Of a stretch of DNA of 64,000 nucleotides, positions 25,325 to 33,385 are shown one piece after another. The stretch covers positions 1 through 64,000 of the forward strand of contig JAHCII010000005.1 in NCBI GenBank assembly GCA_026129305.1. The letters are read 5' to 3'. Source of the DNA: Anaerolineales bacterium. Its GTDB lineage: Bacteria > Chloroflexota > Anaerolineae > Anaerolineales > UBA11579. The position numbers and the translations under genes are program-made. How positions within the stretch are numbered: the first letter of the stretch is position 1; the number at the start of each line of letters is the position of its first letter. The notes beneath the pieces were generated by a model. It worked only from the letters and a program-made list of their open reading frames with translations, ran no database searches and was not told the origin of the DNA.

Positions 25325-26035
25325 CTACATCCTTTCCATTTTCTGCAAAGCTTCACGCGCCGCCTCTTTGCTGGCCGCTTGTTTGCTGGACCCTTCACCC
25401 CGGCCAATCGGGCGCCCTTCTACCAGCACCTCCACAACAAAGTGTTTGCTGTGGTCCGGGCCGGTTTCTTCCACGATCTTGTAAAACGGGGCAGAGTGTC
25501 CCTCTGCCTGCACAGCTTCCTGCAGCATGCTTTTGGGGTCCCGGTCGCCCAAGCGGCTGATCTTCTCCTCAGCCACTTCAAGCATGGGGTGCACAAAGTC
25601 ACGCACCGATTCTATGCCACCATCCAGATACAAGGCGCCGATCAAAGCTTCAAAGGCGTTGCACAGCATGGCTTGGCGAGTGCGCCCCCCGCCCTCCTCT
25701 TCGCCATGCCCAATTCGCAAGGCACGCCCGATGCCGACCTCTGCGCCAAATTGCCCCAATTGCTCTGTGCTCACCAGCGCAGCCCGCCGGCGGGTCATCT
25801 CCCCTTCAGACATATAGGGGAAATATCGATAGAGCCAGGCGCCTACGACAAAGTCCAGAACGGCATCGCCGAGAAACTCGAGGCGCTCGTTATCCTCCAA
25901 CGCCTCGGCGTGCTCGTTCAGAAAAGAACGATGTGTCAGCGCTCTGGCCAGCAGGCGCATATCCTTAATTGGCAAACCTAAGCGAACAGCGAAGCTCTGG
26001 GGTGTTTCCAGCCCGGGGCCGGGTGCACTCGACAT
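25325..26035 (-). CDS. rnc: ribonuclease III
   Basis: This double-strand-specific RNase of about 236 residues processes rRNA precursors. The RNase III signature NERLEFLGDAVLDFVVGAWL (about residues 49-68) contains the catalytic acidic residues, with a second set around GALYLDGGIESVRDF. A C-terminal double-strand RNA-binding domain (about 165-235) ends QAASKEAAREALQKM. Two adjacent ATG codons are possible; GGGAGG is seven bases before the second (26035) and only four before the first (26038). Two hairpins precede the gene. Confidence 0.94.
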   Translation of the reverse strand: MSSAPGPGLETPQSFAVRLGLPIKDMRLLARALTHRSFLNEHAEALEDNERLEFLGDAVLDFVVGAWLYRYFPYMSEGEMTRRRAALVSTEQLGQFGAEVGIGRALRIGHGEEEGGGRTRQAMLCNAFEALIGALYLDGGIESVRDFVHPMLEVAEEKISRLGDRDPKSMLQEAVQAEGHSAPFYKIVEETGPDHSKHFVVEVLVEGRPIGRGEGSSKQAASKEAAREALQKMERM

Positions 26036-26065
26036 CATGTGCCCTCCCGGAACTCAAGGAACGAC

Positions 26066-26104
26066 AGCCACCCCTCGAATGAGGGGTGGCTAGCGGTCCG
26101 CTAG
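26066..26104 (-). promoter_or_regulatory. tandem hairpins between fabF and rnc
   Basis: AGCCACCCCTC and GAGGGGTGGCT (26066-26091) form an 11-bp stem with a four-base loop. CTAGCGG and CCGCTAG around one base (26090-26104) form a second palindrome that shares its first two bases. No T-run follows on either strand, so this is not a standard terminator. It may be a processing or stability element in the rnc leader. Confidence 0.55.
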
Positions 26105-26128
26105 TTCCATTATGCAATTGTAATCGGG

Positions 26129-27358
26129 TTATTGGTACTTGCGTACAGCCAACACCGCATTGTGGCCGCCAAAACCAAAAGCGTTGGTCAGGGCCACGTT
26201 TACCTTGGTTTCGCGGGCCTTGTTGGGCACATAATCCAGGTCGCAGTCCGGGTCTGGTTCCAGGTAATTGATGGTCGGGGCGATCAAACCGTTGCGGATG
26301 GTCTGCACGCAGAAGATGGTCTCCAGGGCGCCAGTAGCACCCATCATATGGCCAGTCACGCCCTTGGTGGAGGAAACGGCCAGCTTGTAGGCCTGCTCGC
26401 CAAACACCGATTTGATGGCGCGCGTCTCAGAGAGATCGTTGAGCACCGTGCCAGTCCCGTGGGCATTGATGTAATCCACCTGGTCCAAATTGATCCCAGC
26501 CACGTCCAGGGCATTGCGGATCGCCTGAGCGCCGCCTATACCTTCGGAATGCGGGGCGGTGATGTGATATGCGTCTGCCGAGGAGGAATAACCAGCCAAT
26601 TCGGCGAGAATGGTGGCGCCGCGCGCCTTGGCATGCGACTCGGTTTCCATCACCAGAACCGCCGCCCCTTCGCCGATCACCAGTCCATCACGCCGCTTAT
26701 CGAACGGGCTGGGCGTGCCCTCCAGACGACGAGACATGGCCTGCATACGGTCAAAGGCGGAGACAGCCGTCTTGGTGATGACCGCTTCAGCCGCACCGGC
26801 TATGGCCACATCGATCATTCCGGCGCGCAGCATCATCCACGCCGTGCCAATCCCATCCTGGCCGGAGGCACAGGCAGAGGCGACCGAGAGCGCCGGTCCT
26901 TTGGGGCCGTGGTCGATGCCGACCAAGCCTGCGGCGCCATTGGGCATCAGCATTGGAATCATGAATGGACTGACGCGCCGCGGACCTTCTTGAAAAGCCG
27001 CCAGCACGCCCTCTTCCATGGAGGTCAGCCCGCCCACAGCCGCAGAAATGACGGTGCCGATGCGGGCCGCGTTCTTTTCCGTGATCTCCAGGCCGGATTG
27101 CTGGATGGCCTGCTGGGCCGCGGCAGCGGCAAACAGCTCATAGCGGTCGCGGCGGCGAGTCTCGCGCGGGTCGACGTACAGCGTAGGATCGAAGTCTTTG
27201 ATCTCGCAGGCCACTTTGACCAAATGATCACTGCTGTCAAACAACGTGATCGGACCCAAACCCGACACACCATTGACTGCGTTCTGCCAGCTTTCCTCAA
27301 CCGACTTGCCGACCGCATTGACGGTCCCCATGCCTGTGATTACGATTTTCTCAGCCAT
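26129..27358 (-). CDS. fabF: beta-ketoacyl-ACP synthase II
   Basis: This 409-residue elongating condensing enzyme of type II fatty-acid synthesis condenses malonyl-ACP with the growing acyl-ACP. The Cys-His-His triad is visible: Cys163 in SVASACASGQDGIGTA, His near 303 in NAHGTGTVLNDLSE, and His near 339 in STKGVTGHMMGATGALE. AAGGAG precedes the ATG. It lies eight bases after the threonine-synthase-like gene and ahead of rnc, whereas fabD and fabG are in a separate plus-strand group at 33-35 kb. Confidence 0.95.
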   Translation of the reverse strand: MAEKIVITGMGTVNAVGKSVEESWQNAVNGVSGLGPITLFDSSDHLVKVACEIKDFDPTLYVDPRETRRRDRYELFAAAAAQQAIQQSGLEITEKNAARIGTVISAAVGGLTSMEEGVLAAFQEGPRRVSPFMIPMLMPNGAAGLVGIDHGPKGPALSVASACASGQDGIGTAWMMLRAGMIDVAIAGAAEAVITKTAVSAFDRMQAMSRRLEGTPSPFDKRRDGLVIGEGAAVLVMETESHAKARGATILAELAGYSSSADAYHITAPHSEGIGGAQAIRNALDVAGINLDQVDYINAHGTGTVLNDLSETRAIKSVFGEQAYKLAVSSTKGVTGHMMGATGALETIFCVQTIRNGLIAPTINYLEPDPDCDLDYVPNKARETKVNVALTNAFGFGGHNAVLAVRKYQ

Positions 27359-27364
27359 TTCACT

Positions 27365-27382
27365 CCTTAAAGCGCTTTAAGG
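27365..27382. promoter_or_regulatory. 18-bp perfect palindrome over the fabF ribosome site
   Basis: CCTTAAAGCGCTTTAAGG covers the last codons of the upstream gene and part of the AAGGAG ribosome site of fabF. In RNA it could fold and hide that site; in DNA it could be an operator. Which of these applies, if either, is unknown. Confidence 0.35.
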
Positions 27383-28449
27383 CCAGAACCAGTCAGCACC
27401 AGCACAACCGGGTCTGGCAATGCCTCTGCCACCTGGGACAAGGCAGCCCAAACGATGGCAGATGTTGGCTCTACAAATAACCCTACCGAGGCCAGAGCGT
27501 CGCGGGCGGGCAGAACCTCGTTCTCTTCCACTGCGGCAAATCGCCCACCGCTGCGTTCCACAGCAGCCAGCAATGCATCGCCGCGCAGCGGCTGGCGCAC
27601 ACGCACGCCTTCTGCGAGGGTTTCGCCTTCGGTCACCCAAGCCAAGCCCGCGTAGCCCTGGGTGGAAAGAGACCACAAAGGGGCGCAGGCACGCGCCTGG
27701 ACACCAATCAGCTGCGGCAACGCCGCAATTTTGCCGGCGGCCAGCAGGGTCTCGAAGCCGAGCGCAATGCCCAGCAACAGGCTGCCGTGCCCCACGGGGG
27801 CCAGCACGGCGCCGGGAGCGCGGCCTAACTGCTCACACAACTCATAGGCTATGGTGGCGATGCCTGGCAGCCCAAAGGGCAAATAAGCATGGCTGGCGTA
27901 CACCGCGCCGTCGGCGGCAGCACGCTGAACCGCGTCAGCCGCAGCCGAGCGCGGTCCTTCCACTGCCTGCAGCTCAGCCCCATAGGCTTCGATCTGCTTG
28001 CGTTTGGGGCCGGAAGCCGCAGCAGGTACAAAGACCCGGGCGCGGATGCCGGCCCGGGCCGCATAAGCGGCGAAAGAGGCGCCGGCATTGCCTGAAGAAT
28101 CTTCGACGGCTTCCTCAACTCCACGGCTCAAAAGCCAACTGGCCAAGAGCGCACTGCCGCGGTCTTTGTATGATCCGCTGGGGTTTTGGGATTCAAGCTT
28201 GAAAGCCAGCTGCTTACCAAAGCCCTGCCCGAACACCAGAGGCGTATTGCCTTCTCCGAGACTGATCTGCCGTCCATCACCTGGCAGGCCCAGGCTTTTG
28301 AGATAGCGCCAAATACCTGCCTGGCTGGCGTCAGGCTCGGAGTAGCTAAGCGGACCGGCCAAGCCGTATACCCCGCTGCACTGGCAGCGGTACGGCATAC
28401 CCTCGCTGGGGTATGGCCGTCCACAATTGCTGCACTTGAATTCAAGCAC
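27367..28449 (-). CDS. threonine synthase-like PLP enzyme
   Basis: This is a fold-type II PLP enzyme of 360 residues. A small zinc-ribbon-like start has CSNCGRPYPSEGMPYRCQC. ISLGEGNTPLVF and the PLP-lysine motif NPSGSYKDRGSALL (about residues 88-101) follow, then SSGNAGASFAAYAARAG, which grips the cofactor phosphate side. The order matches threonine synthase (O-phosphohomoserine to threonine), though related lyases share it and this one is somewhat short. It sits between moaDE (three-base gap) and fabF, an operon without other threonine genes. Confidence 0.8.
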   Translation of the reverse strand: MLEFKCSNCGRPYPSEGMPYRCQCSGVYGLAGPLSYSEPDASQAGIWRYLKSLGLPGDGRQISLGEGNTPLVFGQGFGKQLAFKLESQNPSGSYKDRGSALLASWLLSRGVEEAVEDSSGNAGASFAAYAARAGIRARVFVPAAASGPKRKQIEAYGAELQAVEGPRSAAADAVQRAAADGAVYASHAYLPFGLPGIATIAYELCEQLGRAPGAVLAPVGHGSLLLGIALGFETLLAAGKIAALPQLIGVQARACAPLWSLSTQGYAGLAWVTEGETLAEGVRVRQPLRGDALLAAVERSGGRFAAVEENEVLPARDALASVGLFVEPTSAIVWAALSQVAEALPDPVVLVLTGSGLKAL

Positions 28450-28452
28450 CGG

Positions 28453-29157
28453 CTAGTCACCCGCCTCTGGAATATACTCCCCTTCGACCCACTCTTCGCC
28501 TTGCGGGCCAACTTCTTTTTTCCACACGGGGACAATTTCTTTCAGCCGGTCAATGCCATAGCGGGCGGCCTCGAACACGCCACTGTCACGATGGGCTGCG
28601 CTGCAGGCGATGACCACTGTGGGCGTGCCGGGCAGCAAAACGCCAATGCGCTGCACAATCGCAATGCCTTGCACTGCTGGCCAGCGGGCGCGAATCTCCG
28701 CCGCCACCTGGCGCATCTTGGCTTCCGCCATCGGAACGTAGGCTTCGTACTCGAGGCGAATAGTCTCATGCGGCAGGTCGCGCAGGGTCTGGCCGCGCAC
28801 CATGCCACTGAAAGTGCAGGTGGCGCCTGTGCTGGGGGTGGTAATGCCCGCCAGCAACTGGTTCAAGTCGATTTGCTGCTCTGTGACTGAGAAGACCTCA
28901 GGCGCCCCACTGCCGCCGCTGACGGGAGGGAACACGGCCACTTGGGCGCCGTCTGGCAGCAAGTCTTCATCAAAGGCATATTCCTGATTGACGGCAACCA
29001 GCAGGCTGGCTCTGCCTTGGGGCAGCTGGGGAAATTGGGCTGCCAACTGCCGGCGAAAGTCAGCCACGCGGCTGCCGGCCGGCAATTCCAGCTCGGCTTC
29101 GGCCACGCCGGCCTTATCTTTCAGCGTGGCAAAAAAGAAAATCTGCACTCTAGTCAC
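28453..29157 (-). CDS. MoaD-MoaE fusion (molybdopterin synthase)
   Basis: The product has about 234 residues. Residues 1-85 are a MoaD-type ubiquitin-like sulfur carrier ending PPVSGG, and about 95-234 are MoaE, the catalytic subunit that converts precursor Z to molybdopterin. MoaE signatures include TGATCTFSGMVRGQT, the ECLEYEAY-like RLEYEAYVPMA, and the catalytic Lys pair in VPVWKKEVG. The MoaD C-terminal Gly-Gly must be free to carry sulfur, yet here it continues into SGAPE, so cleavage after GG is expected, as described for mycobacterial MoaX. The GTG at 29157 overlaps the preceding small gene; a second GTG at 29148 is also possible. Confidence 0.88.
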   Translation of the reverse strand: MTRVQIFFFATLKDKAGVAEAELELPAGSRVADFRRQLAAQFPQLPQGRASLLVAVNQEYAFDEDLLPDGAQVAVFPPVSGGSGAPEVFSVTEQQIDLNQLLAGITTPSTGATCTFSGMVRGQTLRDLPHETIRLEYEAYVPMAEAKMRQVAAEIRARWPAVQGIAIVQRIGVLLPGTPTVVIACSAAHRDSGVFEAARYGIDRLKEIVPVWKKEVGPQGEEWVEGEYIPEAGD

Positions 29158-29323
29158 GCGGCTGGCTCTGTTTGGGAGATTTGGCTTGCTTGGCCTCAGC
29201 GGCTTTGCGTCGGGCAATTTCCTGCAAGGTGAAGACACTGCGGCCGCTTACGCGCATGGCGCTCTTTTTCTTCTGCAGCTTTTGCTCGCGGCGCTGCCAT
29301 TTGGCGTCTTGAACCTTGGGCAT
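29150..29323 (-). CDS. 57-residue highly basic protein in the moa operon
   Basis: An open frame between moaC and moaDE starts MPKVQDAKWQ two bases after the moaC stop and ends KQSQPRD, with its TAG overlapping the moaDE start. About one third of its residues are Lys or Arg. Two helical stretches are likely (about 8-22 and 32-48). Tight packing on both sides supports translation. I do not recognise a family. The basic, Lys-rich pattern could bind nucleic acid, but no function is assigned. Confidence 0.6.
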   Translation of the reverse strand: MPKVQDAKWQRREQKLQKKKSAMRVSGRSVFTLQEIARRKAAEAKQAKSPKQSQPRD

Positions 29324-29325
29324 GC

Positions 29326-29811
29326 TTACTCCGCGGCGTGATAATCGCCGCTTTTGCCGCCCGTCTTGCTCAGCAAGCGAATGTTCTCAATCCGCAGGCT
29401 TTTCTCGGCAGACTTGGCCATGTCATAGAGCGTTAGCGCCGCCACGGAAACGGCGGTCAAGGCTTCCATCTCTACACCGGTTTTGCCCGTAATGCGCACA
29501 GTGGCTGTGATGCGCACTCCAGGCAGATCATCCTTCAATTCGAATTCAACCGTTACATGTTCCAAGGGCAAAGTGTGGCAGAAAGGAATAAGCTCCGCGG
29601 TGCGCTTGGCGGCCTGAATGCCCGCCACCTGGGCGACGGCCAGCGCATCGCCCTTTTGAAGGGCATTGGCGCGCAGCAAGGCCAGGGTTTCAGGTTGCAT
29701 ACGCACGGACCCTTCCGCTACGGCTATGCGCTGGCTGGCGGGCTTCTCGCCTACATCCACCATCCGGGCGCGACCGCTCTGATCTACATGACTTAGTTTG
29801 GCAGCAGACAT
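29326..29811 (-). CDS. moaC: cyclic pyranopterin monophosphate synthase
   Basis: The product has 161 residues. MoaC converts the MoaA product to cyclic pyranopterin monophosphate in molybdenum cofactor synthesis. Signatures are [20 protein letters not shown] at the start, [15 protein letters not shown] (active-site His region, about 73-87) and [23 protein letters not shown]. The ATG at 29811 is chosen because it gives the standard start; longer frames run into prfB. TATAAT lies exactly six bases before the ATG. It heads the minus-strand operon and is divergent from prfB. Confidence 0.95.
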   Translation of the reverse strand: MSAAKLSHVDQSGRARMVDVGEKPASQRIAVAEGSVRMQPETLALLRANALQKGDALAVAQVAGIQAAKRTAELIPFCHTLPLEHVTVEFELKDDLPGVRITATVRITGKTGVEMEALTAVSVAALTLYDMAKSAEKSLRIENIRLLSKTGGKSGDYHAAE

Positions 29812-29817
29812 ACACAG

Positions 29818-29853
29818 ATTATAGCAACGAAGCCCCCTGGGCTTTGATATGAT
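29818..29853. promoter_or_regulatory. back-to-back -10 boxes for leaderless moaC and prfB transcripts
   Basis: On the minus strand TATAAT (29823-29818) is six bases before the moaC ATG. On the plus strand TATGAT (29848-29853) is six bases before the prfB ATG. At that spacing transcription would begin at or beside the start codon on both sides. Neither side has a clear -35 box or ribosome site. Confidence 0.5.
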
Positions 29854-29859
29854 TGACTT

Positions 29860-30940
29860 ATGCAAGAGATTATTGATCGTCTGACAAACTCCCAGCAGCG
29901 CATCCACGCGCTCTTGGAGCGTCTTTGACTTAGCCCAACGCGAAACTGAACTGGCCGAACTGGAGAAGCAAACTGCTGCGCCAGACCTGTGGGACGACCC
30001 ACAGGCAGCCCAGCAATTGATGAAACGCTCCGCTGCGCTGCGCGACGATATTGAGACCTGGCGCAAGCTGGAGAGCCGCATCAGCGATGCGTTGGAACTG
30101 GCTGGGCTGGGTGACGAGAGCCTGTCAGAGGAGCTGGGCAGCGAGTCGACTGCTTTGGAGCGCGAGCTCGAGCAGCGTGAACTGCGTACCATGCTCTCCG
30201 GCGATTACGACGCCGGCGATGCGCTGCTGAGCATCAATGCCGGCGCGGGCGGCACCGACTCACAGGACTGGGCTGCCATGCTGCAGCGCATGTACCTGCG
30301 CTGGGCGGAAGAGTCCGGCTACAAGACCGAGATCCTGGACCAAACCCCCGGTGAAGAAGCCGGCATTAAAAGCGTGACCATCGCCATCGGCGGGCAGTAC
30401 GCCTATGGTTACCTACGCCCGGAAAAAGGCGTGCACCGCCTGGTGCGTCTCTCGCCCTTTGACTCGGCCAACCGCCGCCACACCTCCTTCGCCCAAGTGG
30501 AAGTGCTGCCGCAGGTGGAAGATGCCGATGTGCAGCTCAACCCCAATGACCTGAAGATCGAGACCTTCCGCTCCGGCGGCGCCGGCGGGCAAAACGTGCA
30601 AAAGAACGACACCGCCGTGCGCATCACGCACCTGCCCACTGGTCTGGTGGCCAGCTGCCAAAACGAGCGCTCGCAAACCCAAAACCGCGAAAATGCCATG
30701 CGCGTGCTGAAGGCGCGCCTGCTGGAAGTGCAGCAGGCTGAGAAAGAAAAGGAGCTGGCCCAGCTGCGCGGTGATTACCAGAAAGCGGAATGGGGCAGCC
30801 AGATCCGCTCCTACGTGCTGCACCCCTACCAGATGGTTAAAGACCACCGCACAGACCACGAAAGCGGCAATACGCAGGCCGTCCTGGATGGCGACCTGGA
30901 CGAATTCATTGAGGCATATTTGCGCTCCCAGATCAAGTAA
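29860..30940 (+). CDS. prfB: peptide chain release factor 2, with programmed +1 frameshift
   Basis: RF2 ends translation at UGA and UAA. Translation from the ATG at 29860 reaches an in-frame TGA at 29926-29928 after 22 codons. The context CTT TGA C, with a GGAG three bases before the CTT, is the known RF2 self-regulating frameshift site. Shifting +1 at CTT continues to 30940 and gives about 359 residues. The downstream frame has the SPF anticodon-like tripeptide ([15 protein letters not shown]) and the catalytic GGQ in [16 protein letters not shown]. Coding is 29860-29925 joined to 29927-30940. When RF2 is scarce the ribosome shifts frame and makes more. Its TAA shares a base with the next ATG. 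Confidence 0.95.
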
Positions 30941-31842
30941 TGGAACGCAGCTTTCTCACCCGCTATGCCTGGCTGTCCATCGCCGCCGCGGTGGCGACAA
31001 TTGCCCTGAAGACCACCGCCTATTGGCTGACCGATTCGGTGGGCTTGCTCTCCGACGCGGTCGAATCGCTGGTCAACCTGGCGGGAGGCGTGCTGGCCCT
31101 GGTGGTGCTCAACATCGCCGCCCAGCCGCCGGATGAGGAGCACGCCTACGGCCACAGCAAGGCGGAATATTTCTCCAGCGGTGTAGAAGGCGGGCTGATC
31201 TTGCTGGCGGCGGTGAGCATCGCCTGGGCCGCCTTCCAGCGTCTGCTAAACCCGCAACCGCTGGAAGATATCGGCCTGGGCTTGGTCGTCTCAGTGACCG
31301 CTTCGCTGATCAACCTGGGGGTCGCCTTGGTGATCCGCAGGGCCGGCCAGCGCCACAATTCGCCGGCTTTGCAAGCCAACAGCCAGCACTTGCTCACTGA
31401 TGTGTGGACCTCCGCCGGGGTGCTGCTGGCGGTAGGCCTGGTGGCGCTGAGCGGCTGGGGCTGGCTGGACCCGGTTGTGGCGCTGATCGTGGCCTTGAAC
31501 ATCACCTGGACCGGCTACCGCATCCTGCGCCAATCAACCGAGGGCTTGATGGACACGGCCCTGCCCGCCGAAGAGCTGGTCCAGATCCAGCAAATTTTGG
31601 ATAGATACACTCAGGACTCGGTGCGGTTCCACGCCCTGCGCACGCGGCAGTCCGGGGCGCGGCGCTTCGTCTCGATGCACGTGCTGGTGCCCGGCGACTG
31701 GAGCGTGCGCCGCGGCCACCGTCTACTGGAGCAGCTCGAAGGGGAGATCCGGGCCGGCTTGGAGAACGCTACGGTCTTCACCCACCTGGAGGCGCTGGAA
31801 GATGCGGCCAGTTGGGATGATGAGGGGTTAGATAGAAAATAG
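30940..31842 (+). CDS. cation diffusion facilitator family exporter
   Basis: The product has 300 residues with about six transmembrane segments followed by a cytoplasmic domain (about 210-295). Family marks are [20 protein letters not shown] with the metal-binding Asp in helix 2, [18 protein letters not shown], and the second site in [18 protein letters not shown]. The proton-coupled efflux of Zn2+, Fe2+, Mn2+ or Co2+ is known for the family; the metal is not predictable here. The ATG overlaps the prfB stop. Confidence 0.9.
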   Translation: MERSFLTRYAWLSIAAAVATIALKTTAYWLTDSVGLLSDAVESLVNLAGGVLALVVLNIAAQPPDEEHAYGHSKAEYFSSGVEGGLILLAAVSIAWAAFQRLLNPQPLEDIGLGLVVSVTASLINLGVALVIRRAGQRHNSPALQANSQHLLTDVWTSAGVLLAVGLVALSGWGWLDPVVALIVALNITWTGYRILRQSTEGLMDTALPAEELVQIQQILDRYTQDSVRFHALRTRQSGARRFVSMHVLVPGDWSVRRGHRLLEQLEGEIRAGLENATVFTHLEALEDAASWDDEGLDRK

Positions 31843-31906
31843 ATTGCTTAGATATACTTAAAATAGCTCAAGAGTTCACGGCCTAAAATCGAAATGAGGG
31901 AATAGG

Positions 31907-33090
31907 ATGAGCTACGTAACAACAATCGCTGAAGTAAATAGCCTGATTGAAAATGACGTTCTTGAAAGCAAGACACTCGAATACAAATTAGAAATTCCTG
32001 GGGCGTCACATGATGAACGCAAAGAATTTCTTGCAGATATAAGTTCTTTTGCCAACTCGTCTGGAGGTCAAATACTCTATGGCATATCTGCTGAAAACGG
32101 CATTGCGAGAGAGATCATAGGTATAGAGAACAGTCTACTTGATAATGCCACCTTACGTCTTGAAAATCTGCTAAGAGATAGTCTCCAGCCTCGAATCCAT
32201 GGAATCGAATTCATACGTATACCAATTGAGGACACTGGTCGCTCAATTCTCGTGCTTCGGGTCTCAAAGAGCTTCTCATCTCCACACGTAGTTAACTATT
32301 CGGGACACTGGCGTTTCTATGGCCGGAACTCAGGTGGAAAATATCCTATTGATGCTATTGAACTCCGCACTGCATTCCAATTTTATCCTGAGATAGAAGG
32401 ACGGTTTCGCGATTTTAGGGCTGAAAGAATTAGTGCAATTAAAGACAATCAACTGGCTCCCCCCTTAGTGGGTCTTGGACGATTATGTATGCACTTAATT
32501 CCTCTAGGTTATAGAGATACAAATATAGACATAACCCGAGTTAAAGATGAACCACAACTTTATTCTCTAATGTCCCCCATTGATAGTGGAATTGAATCCG
32601 TTAGGTTCAATCTTGATGGTCTTATCAGCAGCTGGTCTTCTCCACAGATAGGTTTTGCATCCTCGTACGTTCAACTCCGCAGAATGGGATTATTGAAGCA
32701 GTTGCCGCACATATACTACGCCCTGGGCCAAACGGTGAGCTAGAAATTCCTTCGCATGCTTACGAACGAACACTGCGCGAAGCACTAACACGATATTTAT
32801 CATTGCTCAATGCACTCCACGCACCTGCTCCGATAGTTGTGGCAATCACTCTAATAAATGTGAAAGGCTATGTATTAGCCGTTAATCGACAACAACTCTT
32901 TGACCTACCAGGAAACCCTCAAATTCAACCTCTTGCCAAAAGTGAACTTCTTTTACCAGAGACAATTGCCGAACACTATGATACAGATATAGACCAATTA
33001 CTTCAGCCACAATTCAACGTAGTATGGAATGCATATGGTTTTCGCAGATCGTTAAACTATGATGGAGATGGAATCTGGCAGGCAGGATGA
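31907..33090 (+). pseudogene. AlbA_2 (Schlafen-like) ATP-/DNA-binding domain protein, frameshifted
   Basis: The first frame (31907-32743) encodes an AlbA_2 domain: ESKTLEYKLEIPG, then DISSFANSSGGQILYGISAENG (split by its Ser-Gly loop), and a FYGRNSGGKYPID segment. Near 32681-32685 the natural sequence jumps frame. The second frame continues NGIIEAVAAHILRPGPNG up to the stop at 33090. Restoring one A (AGAATGGG to AGAAATGGG) would join them into one protein of about 394 residues. Either the gene is broken or the assembly has lost one base. The segment is clearly more AT-rich than its neighbours, which suggests transfer. Such proteins are often accessory regulators or defence-linked. Confidence 0.75.
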
Positions 33091-33103
33091 CTGGTCGGCA
33101 TTA

Positions 33104-33112
33104 TGTTATACT
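33104..33112 (+). promoter_or_regulatory. extended -10 promoter of rpmF
   Basis: TGTTATACT matches the extended -10 pattern, 36 bases before the rpmF ATG. No -35 box is evident. Confidence 0.45.
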
Positions 33113-33148
33113 TTTGTTTTGCAAAACTAGCTAGAAGGTTGACAAAAA

Positions 33149-33334
33149 ATGACACCACTTCCTAAACGAAAAGTTTCCAAGGGCCGCCGCGACCGCCGCC
33201 GCGCCCATGACGGCTTGCAGGCCCGCAACACCGTGGCCTGTGCCAACTGCGGCCAGATGCGCCTGCCGCACCGCGTCTGCGGCAACTGCGGCTACTACAA
33301 GGGCCGCGAGGTCATCAAGATCGCCAGCGAGTAA
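33149..33334 (+). CDS. rpmF: 50S ribosomal protein bL32
   Basis: This 61-residue bL32 starts TPLPKRKVSKGRRDRRRAHD and carries a four-Cys zinc motif: CANCGQ, then CGNCGYYKGRE. It is a zinc-binding, paralogue-type-C+ form. As in many bacteria it stands beside fatty-acid genes (fabD and fabG here; plsX is 8 kb away). A hairpin terminator follows it. Confidence 0.96.
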   Translation: MTPLPKRKVSKGRRDRRRAHDGLQARNTVACANCGQMRLPHRVCGNCGYYKGREVIKIASE

Positions 33335-33345
33335 TTGCAGGCAGA

Positions 33346-33370
33346 GAAAGCGGGCTTCGGCCCGTTTTTC
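33346..33370 (+). terminator. terminator after rpmF
   Basis: CGGGC and GCCCG around a TTCG tetraloop form the stem, with AAAG before it and TTTTT after. It directly precedes the fabD -10 box. Confidence 0.7.
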
Positions 33371-33385
33371 GTTTAAAATCCGAAC

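Noticed and set aside
26132-27370. 412-codon plus-strand frame opposite fabF
   Set aside because: It is antisense to a certain gene and low in complexity; a shadow.
29926-29928. prfB as a pseudogene because of an in-frame stop
   Set aside because: The stop is in the exact programmed frameshift context and the rest of the gene is intact.
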